Shown in pieces: positions 16,911-25,884 of a stretch of DNA of 64,000 bases. The notes under the pieces are model-generated. The model was not told the DNA's origin. It made no database searches and was given only the letters and a program-made list of their open reading frames with translations. This DNA comes from Butyrivibrio hungatei. GTDB lineage: Bacteria > Bacillota > Clostridia > Lachnospirales > Lachnospiraceae. Each line of letters begins with the position of its first letter. Within the stretch, counting starts at the first letter, position 1. The stretch is taken from contig NZ_FMUR01000018.1 of NCBI RefSeq assembly GCF_900101605.1, positions 26,203-90,202 of the forward strand, read 5' to 3'. The translations under genes and the position numbers were made by a program.

Positions 16911-19900
16911 ATGGGATTTAACGGGGATAATATAGAGTGGCATCAGGCCAAGATAAGGGAGTATTTTAATAAGTGTTTTGGGGAAGTATATAATCCGTTT
17001 CTTCATATGTCATCAGAACTTATACAGGCACTTACCGCATTTGTAACTGATGAGACACATACAGGACCTGAAGCAGATTCAGCAAAGAAGTTTATAGATC
17101 AAAGGCAGATAAAACTTGTAGAAGATACTATATACTGCATTCAGAAACTTCAGAGTATGATGCAGGGAGCAGGATTTGAGAGCGAAGTAGCGCTTCTTGA
17201 AGATTTTAAGGTGGATCTTTCTGAAAGTGATGATTCAGCGGTTATCAAGACGCAGCATCTTAATAAGGTTGCAGAAGACTTTGCAGGTTATAATTCGGTC
17301 TTTAATGAAATTTACCCCAAGATTACCCATATCCATAGAGAAGTAGAGAGCATTGCGGGTGGCTGCGACGTTATCTCTAGGAAAAGCTATACATGGCCTA
17401 ATCCGAGAGAATCCCATCTTGCACTTGATGCTATTACGACTCCAGATAAGAGTGGTGGTTTTGTTCCCGAGTTTTCAAGGAAGTTCCTTGCTTTCCATGA
17501 AGAACATTCCAATGATATAGAAAAGAGTGCATTTAAGAGCCTTCTTGATACTATCGTTCATAATCTCCATGAGATAGTTGAAGGCATGAACAAGGGCGCT
17601 TTAGATATAACAAATTTTGATGGTACCAAAGACAACATTAGCTGGAAGGATCCAAAGGACATCCTTGCTCCTGAAGATGCTGAAGAGTACCTTAAATTCT
17701 TTGAGAGTTACAAGGCATATCTTAAGGGAATGATCCCAAGATGCCAGGTATATCTTTATGATCCTGTAAACCTTAATAACGGAAACTATATAAATGACAG
17801 GGAAGACCTTAACATTGCAGGTGTATACCCGTTATCTGTAAGGCGTTTTTATAACGCACAGAGTGAAAAAAGTGGCTATTTCGGCAAAGGCTGGACGAGC
17901 CTTTTTGACATGCACCTTACTAAAGAAGGTGAAGATGATGACAGTAAGATAAAGATCCTTTTTGCTGATGGTCACGAAGGAAGCTACGTAAGGTATTTTA
18001 CCAAGGCTTCCACAAATGAGAAAAAGAGAAAAGATAATGAAATCATCGGCGAAGAAGACAGCAAGAAATATGATCTTGATGAAATTGGCGAGATCGAGTT
18101 TGTAACTACAAAAGACGGACGTGCTGTAGTAAAAGAAGACTACGAGAACGAAGAAAAAGAATATATAGAAGAACACGGTGAGTCAGGGAGACTTATCGAG
18201 TATAAGGATTATTACAGACTTATTCAGGATGATGGTTCATATACTGAGTTTAAGAAAGATGGAAAAATATCAGCATTTGGTAACGAAAGGTGTGAGCTTG
18301 CAAGAGTTGAGTATGACGGCGAGCGTCCTCTTGGTATCTGCGATGAATATAGATATATAAGACTTTACTTTAATGATAACGGATGCATTTGCACAGCAAA
18401 GGATAATACAGGAAGAGCTGTAAGATATGAGTATGAGGATAAGAATGGGACTAACCTTCTTACACTTGTAACATATCCTGACGGTGCAACAAGAAAGTAT
18501 CGTTATGATAAAGATGGAGTGATCAACGAGGTTGATACTCCTAATGGAACAACCTTCCTTAAGAATGAGTATGACGATAAGAAACGCGTCACAAAGCAGA
18601 GTTTCCCTGATGGTGGTGTTATCACTTACCTCTATGATGAAGATAATCATATTACAACTGCAACAGAGCAGAACGGACTCAAAGTAGAGTATCTTTCTGA
18701 TGAGTTCGGACGCCATATTGGAACAAGATATCCTGAGCAGGGAATAGGCGAGAGCTTTACTTATAACGATAAGAACCAGAAGACTACAGCAACGGATAAA
18801 AGAGGTTATACTACAAGATTTAGCTATGATAATAGAGGCCATCTTACAAAGGTAATCGATGCAAAGGGTAATATAACAAATATCACTTATAACGCGGCAG
18901 GAAAGCCTATCGTAGTAAAAGGCCCCGATGGAGCTACTTACAAGTATTCTTATAACAGTTACGGAGAGCTTACAAATGTAGTAAATCCCCTTAATGAAGA
19001 GAGTAGGATCTACTATGATGACAACGGGCAGGTAGAGCGCATAAGGGATGCGGAAGGAAACTATACATACCTTAAATATGATGATAATAAAGACATCTGC
19101 TATGTAAAGGACAGTAAGGGCGTCGAGACGTTCTATGAAAGAGATAATCTTGGAAGGGTTATCTCTACTAAGAATGCCCTTGGAGCAGAGACTACCTACG
19201 AATACGATGACATGGACAGGATAAGCAAGGTTACAGATCCTCTTGGAAATGTGACAAGATATAGTTATGACTTATTAGGCAAGCTTATCCGTGTAGAAAA
19301 TCCTGATGGAACTTCTAAGGAATGGACTAATAACAATATAGGAAAAGTGTCGGAATATACCGATGAAGCCGGAAGGAAAACATCTATTAAGTATAACAAC
19401 GTCTGGGATGAAGAAGAGATCACACTTCCAAACGGCGGTAAAGTGACCTACGAGTATGACCTTCTAAAGAGACTTATAAAGGTAACAGATCCGGAGCATA
19501 GGGAAACATCCTACGACTATGATGAAAACGGAAACGTAATAGCTGAGTACAACGGCGATATCAGAGTACGCAGTATTACTTATGATGCAGTCGGAAATAT
19601 CACATCAGAAACAGACGCTCTCGGGCATGTGCAAAAATATGACTATGACGTAAATGGAAATCTTATTGCAGTTACAGATGCAGTAGGTAACAGATATACA
19701 AGAGAAGTGGATGCTCTTGGAAGACTAATAAAAGAAACCGATGCACTTGGAAACAGTACATGCTATGCATATACAAAGATTGGTGAGTTACAGAGCATAA
19801 CAGATGCAGAGGGTAGGACAACAAGGTTTGACTATAGAAAAGGTCAGCTTATTGCTACATATTTCTGCGAAAGACTTGAGCAGAAACTTATCTATGACAG

Positions 19901-22724
19901 ACTTGGAAGGGTAGAAAAGAGAAGCTTTGCTGATGGCTATGAGATAAGCTATAAATATGACGCTCTTGATAGAGTAGAGAAAGTAGAAGGTTCTGACGGA
20001 AGGACTGTATCTTACGAGTATGATGTTATGGGCAGAGTCATCAAGGTGGTTGATGGTAATAGCACAACTCTTTATACATATACACCTACAGGTCGACTTA
20101 AGAGCGTAGTAGATGCTCTTGGAAATGAGACAGCCTATACTTATGATGCTCTTGATAAGCTTAAGAGTATACATAGGGCAGAAGGTCTTGTAGATGATGC
20201 AGAAAAATCCGGAGATGTATTCCCTACAGTTGGAAAAGACGGACGTGTAACAATCTATTCATATGATCTTTCAGGTCAGCTTACGGAAGTAACTGATGCT
20301 CTTGGCCAGAGAGAAACTTATGAGTACGACCAGTATGGACGTCTTAAGACAAAGACTGACAGGGATAACTATGCAACAACATATGAGTATAACAATGCAG
20401 GTGCAGTAACAAAGGTAGGATATGCTGACGGAAGAAGTGTTTCATTCTCTTATAATGAACTTAATCAGCTTAATCAGATAAATGACTGGTACGGAAAGAC
20501 AATCCTTGAAAATGATATCTTAGGACGCCTTACAAAAGTAACAGACTTTAAGAACAGGACTGTTGCTTATGAGTATGGCGCTACAGGAGAAAGAACAAAG
20601 CTTACATATCCTGACGGAAGGGCAGTTTCTTATAAGTATGACGATAAGCTTCAGCTCAGCAGCGTTATCGGAAACGGTGAAGAAACGACCTATGCTTATG
20701 ATGAGATTGGCCGACTTGTAAGCAAGAACTTTGCTAACGGTGTGAGCCAGGCTTATACCTACATGCCCGGCGGAAATCTTGAGAGCATGACAAGTACCGA
20801 TAAGCAGGGCGTACTTGATAAGTATTTCTATTCGTACAATAACGTAGGCCTTATCAGCGGCATAGATAGAAACAGACGTGGTCTTGATAAAGTATCGGGA
20901 AGATATGAGTATAGCTATGATGCTATCGGTCGTCTTACAAAGACAACACATGATGGAATAACCAAAGCTTCCTACGAGTATGATGCATTCGGCAACAGAA
21001 CAAGTATGTCTGAAACAGAGACAAAGACATCTTACACATATGATGTCCTCGACAGACTTGTAGAAGCTAAGGAACTTAATAATTCTCAGGCTATACTTAA
21101 GACTTATGATTATGATAAGCGTGGTAACCAGACGAAAGAGTTCATAGACGGTCTCTTACAGAAGACCTTTACTTTTGATGCTACAAACATGCTCTCAAAG
21201 GTAGTTGATAAGGATAAGGGAGAACTTGAGAACCATTATAACGGACTTGGATTCAGAGTAGCATCCATAAGACCTGAAGAAAACATTGAGTATCTCTGTG
21301 ACCTTTCAAAGGATTACTATAACCTTCTTGAAAGAACTGTAAACGGAGAGACAGAGAGCTTTGTATATGATAACAACGTAATCTCTATGTCAAAGTCAGG
21401 AAATAACTACTATTATCTCCAGGATGAACTTGGATCACCTATGTACATGACAGGTACTGACGGAGCAGTTGTATCATCATATGCATTCGATGATTTTGGA
21501 AGAAATATAGATCCGTTTACAGGCAATATAAGAAACAATAACTCGAAGCATGCATACACTAAACAGGGCAATATAATTCAGCCATTTGCTTTTACAGGCT
21601 ATCAGGAAGATGAAGTATCAGGTCTTAAGTTTGCTCAGGCAAGATTCTACAAAGCAGAAACGGGTAGATTCCAGTCTGAAGATAATGTGAAAGGGTTCGT
21701 TGATATTCCATTCACATTTAACCATTACGGTTATTGTTGGGAAAATCCAATTGGTATAGTTGATAGAGATGGTAATTTTGGTGGATTTATTGCAAATGCG
21801 CTTGATAAAGCTGGTAATACTTTGGCACAAGGAGTATCAACAGTGTCATCGGCAGTTGTTTCAACGGCGAAAAGAGCAGGAAAATTTGTAGTAGATCATA
21901 AAACAGAGATAGCAAAAGCTGGAATAAAGGTTGTTGCAGGAGTTGCCATTGGTGCATGTTGTGTGGCTGCAGCACCAGCAATTGCATCGGTTGCTGCAGG
22001 GGTATTTGCAGCATCTTCTGCGTCCGCTGCAATTGGTACAATAGTAACTACAACTGTTTTGGGAGGAGCCTTTTCGGGAGCAACATCAGTTGTTAATCAG
22101 TTTGTAGATGGTGATTTTAGTTATAAAGCCATTGACGGAAAAAAAGTGTTGTTAGATACTGCCACAGGAGCGCTTAAGGGAGCTGCGACCGGAATACTTG
22201 GAGTAGTTGGAGCAGGTGCATTTGGAGTGAATGCTGTATCAAAATTTGTGGCTAGTAAAGGCGGAGATCTGCTTTTGAGAACAGTTACAAATGCAGCAAT
22301 TGATATAGGGGGTGATTTTGTAAAAGCAAAGATTGGCAATAGTAATTATGGCGGCAGTGATGTTGTAAAATCCGGAATGTCCTCTGTTTTTTCTACATTG
22401 GCGGGAGAAGTGATTGGTAAATTTACACCTATAAAAAATCTTATTGAAAAGAAGACAAATTTGAATATAGGAGATTCTAAAGCTGAAAATATGTATAATA
22501 CATATTCGGATTTAGCGAAAGCTTATCCAACTAAGGGAATATTTAATTATCCTTATAATGAAGCTAAAGATAGATTGCAAGAAGTTGTTTTGGCATGGCT
22601 TATTAAGAATTCTTTGAATTATGATAAGGGTGTTATTCAAAAAACAATTCAAACTATGTTTAAGTGCACTTTCCCAGAATTAGCAGAAGATGTATGGAAT
22701 TTTTGTGAAACGTGTATTGCTTGA
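16911..22724 (+). CDS. Second giant RHS-repeat type VII effector with unidentified hydrophobic C-terminal toxin tip
   Basis: The product has 1937 residues, with AAGGAG just before ATG 16911. The head (1-280) is paralogous to that of the first RHS protein: both begin with an NIEWHQ segment and share DETHTGPEA, VIKTQHL and GCDVIS, an LXG-like export domain. DUF6531 starts about 284 (DPVNLNNGNYINDRE), YD repeats run to about 1490, and the RHS core spans about 1505-1621 (DELGSPMYMTG, ARFYKAETGRF, IVDRDG). The 316-residue tip is unlike the first: Gly/Ala-rich hydrophobic stretches (GVAIGACCVAAAPAIASVAA and several more), then a polar C-terminus ending AEDVWNFCETCIA. No known catalytic motif was recognised. 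A membrane-active toxin is inferred because the following genes are membrane proteins. The last kilobase is AT-rich relative to the shaft. Confidence 0.88.
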   Translation: MGFNGDNIEWHQAKIREYFNKCFGEVYNPFLHMSSELIQALTAFVTDETHTGPEADSAKKFIDQRQIKLVEDTIYCIQKLQSMMQGAGFESEVALLEDFKVDLSESDDSAVIKTQHLNKVAEDFAGYNSVFNEIYPKITHIHREVESIAGGCDVISRKSYTWPNPRESHLALDAITTPDKSGGFVPEFSRKFLAFHEEHSNDIEKSAFKSLLDTIVHNLHEIVEGMNKGALDITNFDGTKDNISWKDPKDILAPEDAEEYLKFFESYKAYLKGMIPRCQVYLYDPVNLNNGNYINDREDLNIAGVYPLSVRRFYNAQSEKSGYFGKGWTSLFDMHLTKEGEDDDSKIKILFADGHEGSYVRYFTKASTNEKKRKDNEIIGEEDSKKYDLDEIGEIEFVTTKDGRAVVKEDYENEEKEYIEEHGESGRLIEYKDYYRLIQDDGSYTEFKKDGKISAFGNERCELARVEYDGERPLGICDEYRYIRLYFNDNGCICTAKDNTGRAVRYEYEDKNGTNLLTLVTYPDGATRKYRYDKDGVINEVDTPNGTTFLKNEYDDKKRVTKQSFPDGGVITYLYDEDNHITTATEQNGLKVEYLSDEFGRHIGTRYPEQGIGESFTYNDKNQKTTATDKRGYTTRFSYDNRGHLTKVIDAKGNITNITYNAAGKPIVVKGPDGATYKYSYNSYGELTNVVNPLNEESRIYYDDNGQVERIRDAEGNYTYLKYDDNKDICYVKDSKGVETFYERDNLGRVISTKNALGAETTYEYDDMDRISKVTDPLGNVTRYSYDLLGKLIRVENPDGTSKEWTNNNIGKVSEYTDEAGRKTSIKYNNVWDEEEITLPNGGKVTYEYDLLKRLIKVTDPEHRETSYDYDENGNVIAEYNGDIRVRSITYDAVGNITSETDALGHVQKYDYDVNGNLIAVTDAVGNRYTREVDALGRLIKETDALGNSTCYAYTKIGELQSITDAEGRTTRFDYRKGQLIATYFCERLEQKLIYDRLGRVEKRSFADGYEISYKYDALDRVEKVEGSDGRTVSYEYDVMGRVIKVVDGNSTTLYTYTPTGRLKSVVDALGNETAYTYDALDKLKSIHRAEGLVDDAEKSGDVFPTVGKDGRVTIYSYDLSGQLTEVTDALGQRETYEYDQYGRLKTKTDRDNYATTYEYNNAGAVTKVGYADGRSVSFSYNELNQLNQINDWYGKTILENDILGRLTKVTDFKNRTVAYEYGATGERTKLTYPDGRAVSYKYDDKLQLSSVIGNGEETTYAYDEIGRLVSKNFANGVSQAYTYMPGGNLESMTSTDKQGVLDKYFYSYNNVGLISGIDRNRRGLDKVSGRYEYSYDAIGRLTKTTHDGITKASYEYDAFGNRTSMSETETKTSYTYDVLDRLVEAKELNNSQAILKTYDYDKRGNQTKEFIDGLLQKTFTFDATNMLSKVVDKDKGELENHYNGLGFRVASIRPEENIEYLCDLSKDYYNLLERTVNGETESFVYDNNVISMSKSGNNYYYLQDELGSPMYMTGTDGAVVSSYAFDDFGRNIDPFTGNIRNNNSKHAYTKQGNIIQPFAFTGYQEDEVSGLKFAQARFYKAETGRFQSEDNVKGFVDIPFTFNHYGYCWENPIGIVDRDGNFGGFIANALDKAGNTLAQGVSTVSSAVVSTAKRAGKFVVDHKTEIAKAGIKVVAGVAIGACCVAAAPAIASVAAGVFAASSASAAIGTIVTTTVLGGAFSGATSVVNQFVDGDFSYKAIDGKKVLLDTATGALKGAATGILGVVGAGAFGVNAVSKFVASKGGDLLLRTVTNAAIDIGGDFVKAKIGNSNYGGSDVVKSGMSSVFSTLAGEVIGKFTPIKNLIEKKTNLNIGDSKAENMYNTYSDLAKAYPTKGIFNYPYNEAKDRLQEVVLAWLIKNSLNYDKGVIQKTIQTMFKCTFPELAEDVWNFCETCIA

Positions 22725-22776
22725 TTGATAAAAAATGATAATGGAAAATATAAAATTATTATGAGGCGAAAAGAAA

Positions 22777-23418
22777 ATGACAGATTATAGACTTAATGAC
22801 GAAATACAGGATAACTATCAGAAAATAAACATAAAATTTTTAATTGTCGCTGCTATAACTATTGGTGCGGGAGTATGTGTGTTTATATATGATTCGCCAG
22901 ACCGGGAGTTGTATTTCTTGGATTTATTATTTGCGACAATTGTTCTTGTTGCTGGATGCATAGGGATGGTAGGAGCATTGCATAAATATAAGGAATTACC
23001 CGAAGGAGAGTTTTGCTGTAGACCTGGAAAGAATTCTATTGTATCTGCTAGATTTAGCATTTGTGTATGGTTTATAGCCGGATTATTATGGTATGGTTAC
23101 TATAATACGGAAGATTTAACAATGGGACAGGTGCTTTTTGGCGCGTTTCAAACAGTGCTTATATTATTTTCTATGATAAATTTTCTTTGTAGTAGAGTAT
23201 ATGGAATAGTAGGAAATGGAGATAAATATATTAAGTTCGGAATTATGGGGCAAAAAGAACAGAGATATTCTGATATTGCTTATATTAGTAGAAAAATAAA
23301 ATGGTTATTGTATTACAATGCATATAATCATGAAAAAGAGAAACTGTTTGGAGTAAATGCATTTTGGCAGGACGCAGACAAACTGCTTAGAAATGTTAGT
23401 GAAAAAGTTATAGATTGA
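22777..23418 (+). CDS. Polytopic membrane protein, candidate immunity protein of the second RHS toxin
   Basis: The 213-residue protein has four hydrophobic segments (FLIVAAITIGAGVCVFIY; LDLLFATIVLVAGCIGMVG; ARFSICVWFIAGLLWYGYY; FGAFQTVLILFSMINFLC). A polar C-terminal domain follows, with GDKYIKFGIMGQKEQRYSDIAY, a strand pair and WLLYYNAYNHEKEK. That tail resembles the PH-like sheet seen in the genes downstream. It is the first gene behind the RHS stop (52-base gap), so it is the most likely cognate immunity gene, and a membrane location fits a toxin with a hydrophobic tip. I do not recognise a named family. Confidence 0.68.
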   Translation: MTDYRLNDEIQDNYQKINIKFLIVAAITIGAGVCVFIYDSPDRELYFLDLLFATIVLVAGCIGMVGALHKYKELPEGEFCCRPGKNSIVSARFSICVWFIAGLLWYGYYNTEDLTMGQVLFGAFQTVLILFSMINFLCSRVYGIVGNGDKYIKFGIMGQKEQRYSDIAYISRKIKWLLYYNAYNHEKEKLFGVNAFWQDADKLLRNVSEKVID

Positions 23419-23632
23419 AATTTATACAGTAGCAGATAAAACAATACTTTTGAAAGGCATGGATTATGCTGAGAGTATGTCGTTTATAGGATGTTTTTTC
23501 GAAAATGGTATGAGGAAGGTATAAATGACATTTTTAGGAAATTTCAAAGTATCAATAACAGAAATATTAATGACAATGTTAGTAATGATAAGCTGAAAGA
23601 GTAAACAGATTGAAATAACGTATATTTGTTGG

Positions 23633-23650
23633 AGCGGGTTTTTACCCGCT
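23633..23650 (+). repeat. Boundary hairpin 1 (copy of a recurring element)
   Basis: AGCGGGT/ACCCGCT form a 7-bp stem with a TTTT loop, followed by TTTAACTGTATAT. The flanks TTTGTT on the left and CTGTATAT on the right recur at 25133, and the same kind of stem at 26409. It lies between the immunity gene of the second RHS toxin and the RHS relic, so it may be that operon's terminator carried along with cassette rearrangements. Confidence 0.5.
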
Positions 23651-23938
23651 TTAACTGTATATCCTAACGGAAGAATGGATATCATCTATGGGAAGAATAA
23701 TAAGGTAGTTGAGAGCAGAAGCACAACTCTTTATACCTATACCGCTACAGGACGTTTTAAGAGCGTTGTAGATGCTCTTGGCTGGAAAGAAACATATGAG
23801 TACGACCAGTATGGACGCCTTAAGACAAAGAATGACAGGGATAACTATGCGACAACATATGAATACAATAATTCAGGTGCTGTAATCAAGGTTGGATACG
23901 CTGACGGAAGAAGCGTAGAGTTCTCTTATAAGTAGCAA
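23651..23938 (+). pseudogene. RHS-repeat relic, internally deleted copy of part of the second RHS gene
   Basis: A reading frame from just after the hairpin to TAG (about 23933-23935) encodes 86 residues from its first ATG (23675) that copy two non-adjacent parts of the second RHS protein. STTLYTYTATGRFKSVVDALG matches the region near 20060-20122 and ETYEYDQYGRLKTKNDRDNY matches the region from 20305 on. The intervening 183 bases of the parent are missing. Both breakpoints fall in the same 11-base word GATGCTCTTGG (20112-20122 and 20295-20305 in the parent), which points to recombination between repeats. There is no ribosome site, head, core or toxin tip. The copy stops shortly after FSY, where the parent continues, and is followed by AGGAGG and the next cassette. 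Confidence 0.75.
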
Positions 23939-24002
23939 ATAGGAGGAAGTGAACATATCTTAGATATAAAGATATTTAAGATTGTTTCATAACAGAAGAA
24001 AT

Positions 24003-24530
24003 ATGATTTTTAAATATAATAAGTATGATTTAACGGAGAAAAATCTATATTATCTTACTATGGTGGCTATGCTAAATGTAGAAATCATAGTTGAGTTGAT
24101 TTTTGTTGTTGGTGCAGTCCACTTGACTTATCAACAGGAAAGTATTGATGCAAAAACAATTATATATGCGATTATAATTATTTCTTTTGGATTTATTTTT
24201 TTTATACCGGATGCATTATATAGAAAAGTAACATTAAGAAAAAGAATCCAAAAGATAAATAATGCATTAGATGTTGATATGTTCTCAGCATTAGCGGGGA
24301 AAAAGATAAGTAAGGATCTGATATATAAAGACGACGAGTGGTTTATTGCAGTACCATCACCGGATTGTATTGTATTAAATAAAAACTATATAACGAAAGA
24401 TATTGAAATCAAGCCAAAATCTCGAGTAATTAAAGTTGTTATACATACGGTTGATGGAGATACTATTACATATATGGTAGAAGAAAAATGGAAATATATG
24501 ATTGATCGTTTGAAAAAGTGGATGAGGTGA
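24003..24530 (+). CDS. Two-helix membrane protein, orphan immunity candidate
   Basis: The product has about 175 residues from ATG 24003; a TTG at 23982 would lengthen it but no ribosome site fits clearly. Two membrane segments (MVAMLNVEIIVELIFVVGAV and TIIYAIIIISFGFIFFIPDA) are followed by a basic loop RKVTLRKRIQK. A beta-rich C-terminal domain then has DEWFIAVPSPDCIVLNKNYI and VIKVVIHTVDGDTITYMVEE. This two-helix plus sheet layout is shared by most genes up to 29908. The gene is strongly AT-rich. Immunity function is inferred from its place behind an RHS relic. Confidence 0.6.
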   Translation: MIFKYNKYDLTEKNLYYLTMVAMLNVEIIVELIFVVGAVHLTYQQESIDAKTIIYAIIIISFGFIFFIPDALYRKVTLRKRIQKINNALDVDMFSALAGKKISKDLIYKDDEWFIAVPSPDCIVLNKNYITKDIEIKPKSRVIKVVIHTVDGDTITYMVEEKWKYMIDRLKKWMR

Positions 24531-24537
24531 TAAGGAG

Positions 24538-24931
24538 ATGAAATATCTAACAAGTGCAATTACAGCATTACTGATTATAATAAGCTATTCAGTTTTATTG
24601 AATCTAAGTAAACAAACAGCTTTTTTGGATGAGAGCGGAAATGGTTTTATTGTTAAGTTCCCTAAAATCTTAGACTTTGCAGCTCGTCTTAATATAATTG
24701 GGGTAGTTTTGGAGTTTGTTTATGTGAGATGGAATATTGTTGTTGATGAAAATAAACTCACATGCAATCGTATTTTCTAATGTAGATATAGAAGAAATTG
24801 ACGAGGTGGATTTATCAAGAGAGATTGTAAAAATATCTACTAATAACAAAGTAATAACGTATATTGATAAAGATTGCGATAATTTTGATAAAATATGTGA
24901 GAAATTGGCTGAATATGGTAAAGCTGAGTGA
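24538..24931 (+). pseudogene. Frameshifted two-helix bPH-type membrane protein gene
   Basis: The first part (24538-24780) encodes two hydrophobic helices (ITALLIIISYSVLLNL and LNIIGVVLEFVYVRW) and begins the PH-like sheet (NIVVDENKLTCNRIF) before a stop. The remainder continues in the +1 frame from about 24765 (VFSNVDIEEIDEVDLSREIV, ending CEKLAEYGKAE, stop at 24931), exactly the missing strands and last helix. The two halves together are one paralogue of the neighbouring small membrane proteins. A real inactivating mutation is likely, but a sequencing error or slippage cannot be excluded. It starts 7 bases after the preceding stop with GGAG upstream. Confidence 0.65.
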
Positions 24932-24952
24932 CAATATTATTGGTGGCTGAGT

Positions 24953-25057
24953 GTATATATGGCGGATTGAGAATTGAAACTTCATATTGGTACATACAAT
25001 TCTTCGATTGATATTGTTAATAACATGTCTCGATATATCAATATAAAAAAGGTGTAA
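24953..25057 (+). pseudogene. Relic of the 3' end of a bPH membrane immunity gene
   Basis: About 105 bases match the last third of the gene at 25885-26289. The relic reads YMAD-stop-ELKLHIGTYNSS and ends MSRYINIKKV. The intact gene reads YMADREVKLHIGTYNSS and ends MSRYISIKEV. An Arg codon CGA has become TGA, and the rest of the gene is gone. It is a decayed duplicate left between two cassettes. Confidence 0.72.
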
Positions 25058-25132
25058 TAGTTTGCAATTATAGGTTGGTGTTCGATATTCTATAAGGATA
25101 AAAAGAATAATAGAAAAGTATCTATTTGTTAG

Positions 25133-25150
25133 AGCGGGTATTTACCCGCT
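25133..25150 (+). repeat. Boundary hairpin 2 (copy of a recurring element)
   Basis: AGCGGGTA/TACCCGCT form an 8-bp stem with a TT loop. The flanking sequence TCTATTTGTTAG on the left and TTTAACTGTATATGCTA on the right closely matches copy 1 at 23633. As there, it separates one immunity gene group from the next open frame. Confidence 0.5.
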
Positions 25151-25160
25151 TTAACTGTAT

Positions 25161-25427
25161 ATGCTAGTGGAAGAGAAGATATTTATAATTGCGTGGATAA
25201 ACGTCAGATTTTATAAAAGGTATCCTACACATGAAGAGGCTGCTGAAAGATTAGAGAAAAGGTATCTTGATATTGCTAGACAGTCAAAAAAACTACGAAA
25301 AGAGTTTAATGATATGGTGAAGATATGGCGCGATGATATGGATGATATAACGGATGTTTTGTCGGGCAATCTAATTGATTTATTAGGAGCAATTCTTGAT
25401 ATTGGAAGGCAGGAGGAGTGCGCATGA
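25161..25427 (+). CDS. Small hypothetical helical protein, coupled to a membrane immunity gene; possible toxin-tip remnant
   Basis: An 88-codon frame begins just after boundary hairpin 2 and ends in an ATGA overlap with the next gene, a sign of translational coupling. The product is strongly helical and charged in the middle (HEEAAERLEKRYLDIARQSK, then KEFNDMVKIWRDDMDD) with a hydrophobic stretch near the end (SGNLIDLLGAILDIG). No ribosome site fits ATG 25161, so the start is uncertain. Its place after the hairpin matches that of the RHS relic in the previous cassette, so it could be the leftover of a toxin tip or a genuine small gene. The family was not recognised. Confidence 0.4.
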   Translation: MLVEEKIFIIAWINVRFYKRYPTHEEAAERLEKRYLDIARQSKKLRKEFNDMVKIWRDDMDDITDVLSGNLIDLLGAILDIGRQEECA

Positions 25428-25879
25428 AATTTGTGGTGAAATGTAAAAATAAGCTTTTTAAGGCTATATCGTATTTTCTTTCTTTTGGTGTATATATAGC
25501 AATGTGCGTAGCAATAGTATTAAATAGTGCGACGCCGAAGGATTTTTGGATGATTTTGGTGTTGGCTGTTTCGTCAATTATAATTATGGGGGTGTATGCT
25601 TTTTGCAAACTCGGAGCTATAATAGTTAATTCAATAGAAGTGGAATCGGACATTCTGATTATAAAGAAAATATTTAAGCCAGAAAGAACAATAAGTGCTT
25701 CTGAAATAAAAAAATATACTATTGGTAGAAAAAAAATGAATAAGGGCCCAAGGCGAGAGTATATTCATGTGTATTATGATGATACTTTCGTTGAGTTATA
25801 TGAAGATAACGTATGTAATTTTGAAATGTTGTTAGATTATTTAAAAAATCAAAACTGTATGGAGGGAATAGAGTTATAA
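25424..25879 (+). CDS. Two-helix membrane protein with PH-like C-terminus, immunity candidate
   Basis: The product has 151 residues. AGGAGG at 25411-25416 is 7 bases before ATG 25424, better than the in-frame GTG at 25418. There are two membrane helices (AISYFLSFGVYIAMCVAIVL and FWMILVLAVSSIIIMGVYAF). A bPH-type sheet follows: SDILIIKKIFKPERTISASE, YIHVYYDDTFVELY, and a capping helix FEMLLDYLKNQN. It belongs to the family of small membrane proteins making up this array and overlaps the preceding frame by ATGA. Role inferred from context. Confidence 0.68.
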   Translation: MKFVVKCKNKLFKAISYFLSFGVYIAMCVAIVLNSATPKDFWMILVLAVSSIIIMGVYAFCKLGAIIVNSIEVESDILIIKKIFKPERTISASEIKKYTIGRKKMNKGPRREYIHVYYDDTFVELYEDNVCNFEMLLDYLKNQNCMEGIEL

Positions 25880-25884
25880 ATGCT

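Noticed and set aside
23491..23604. A 37-residue frame (MFFRKWYEEGINDIFRKF...) between the immunity gene and hairpin 1
   Set aside because: No ribosome site and no recognisable similarity. It could be a leftover of a toxin or immunity tail, but cannot be supported as a gene.
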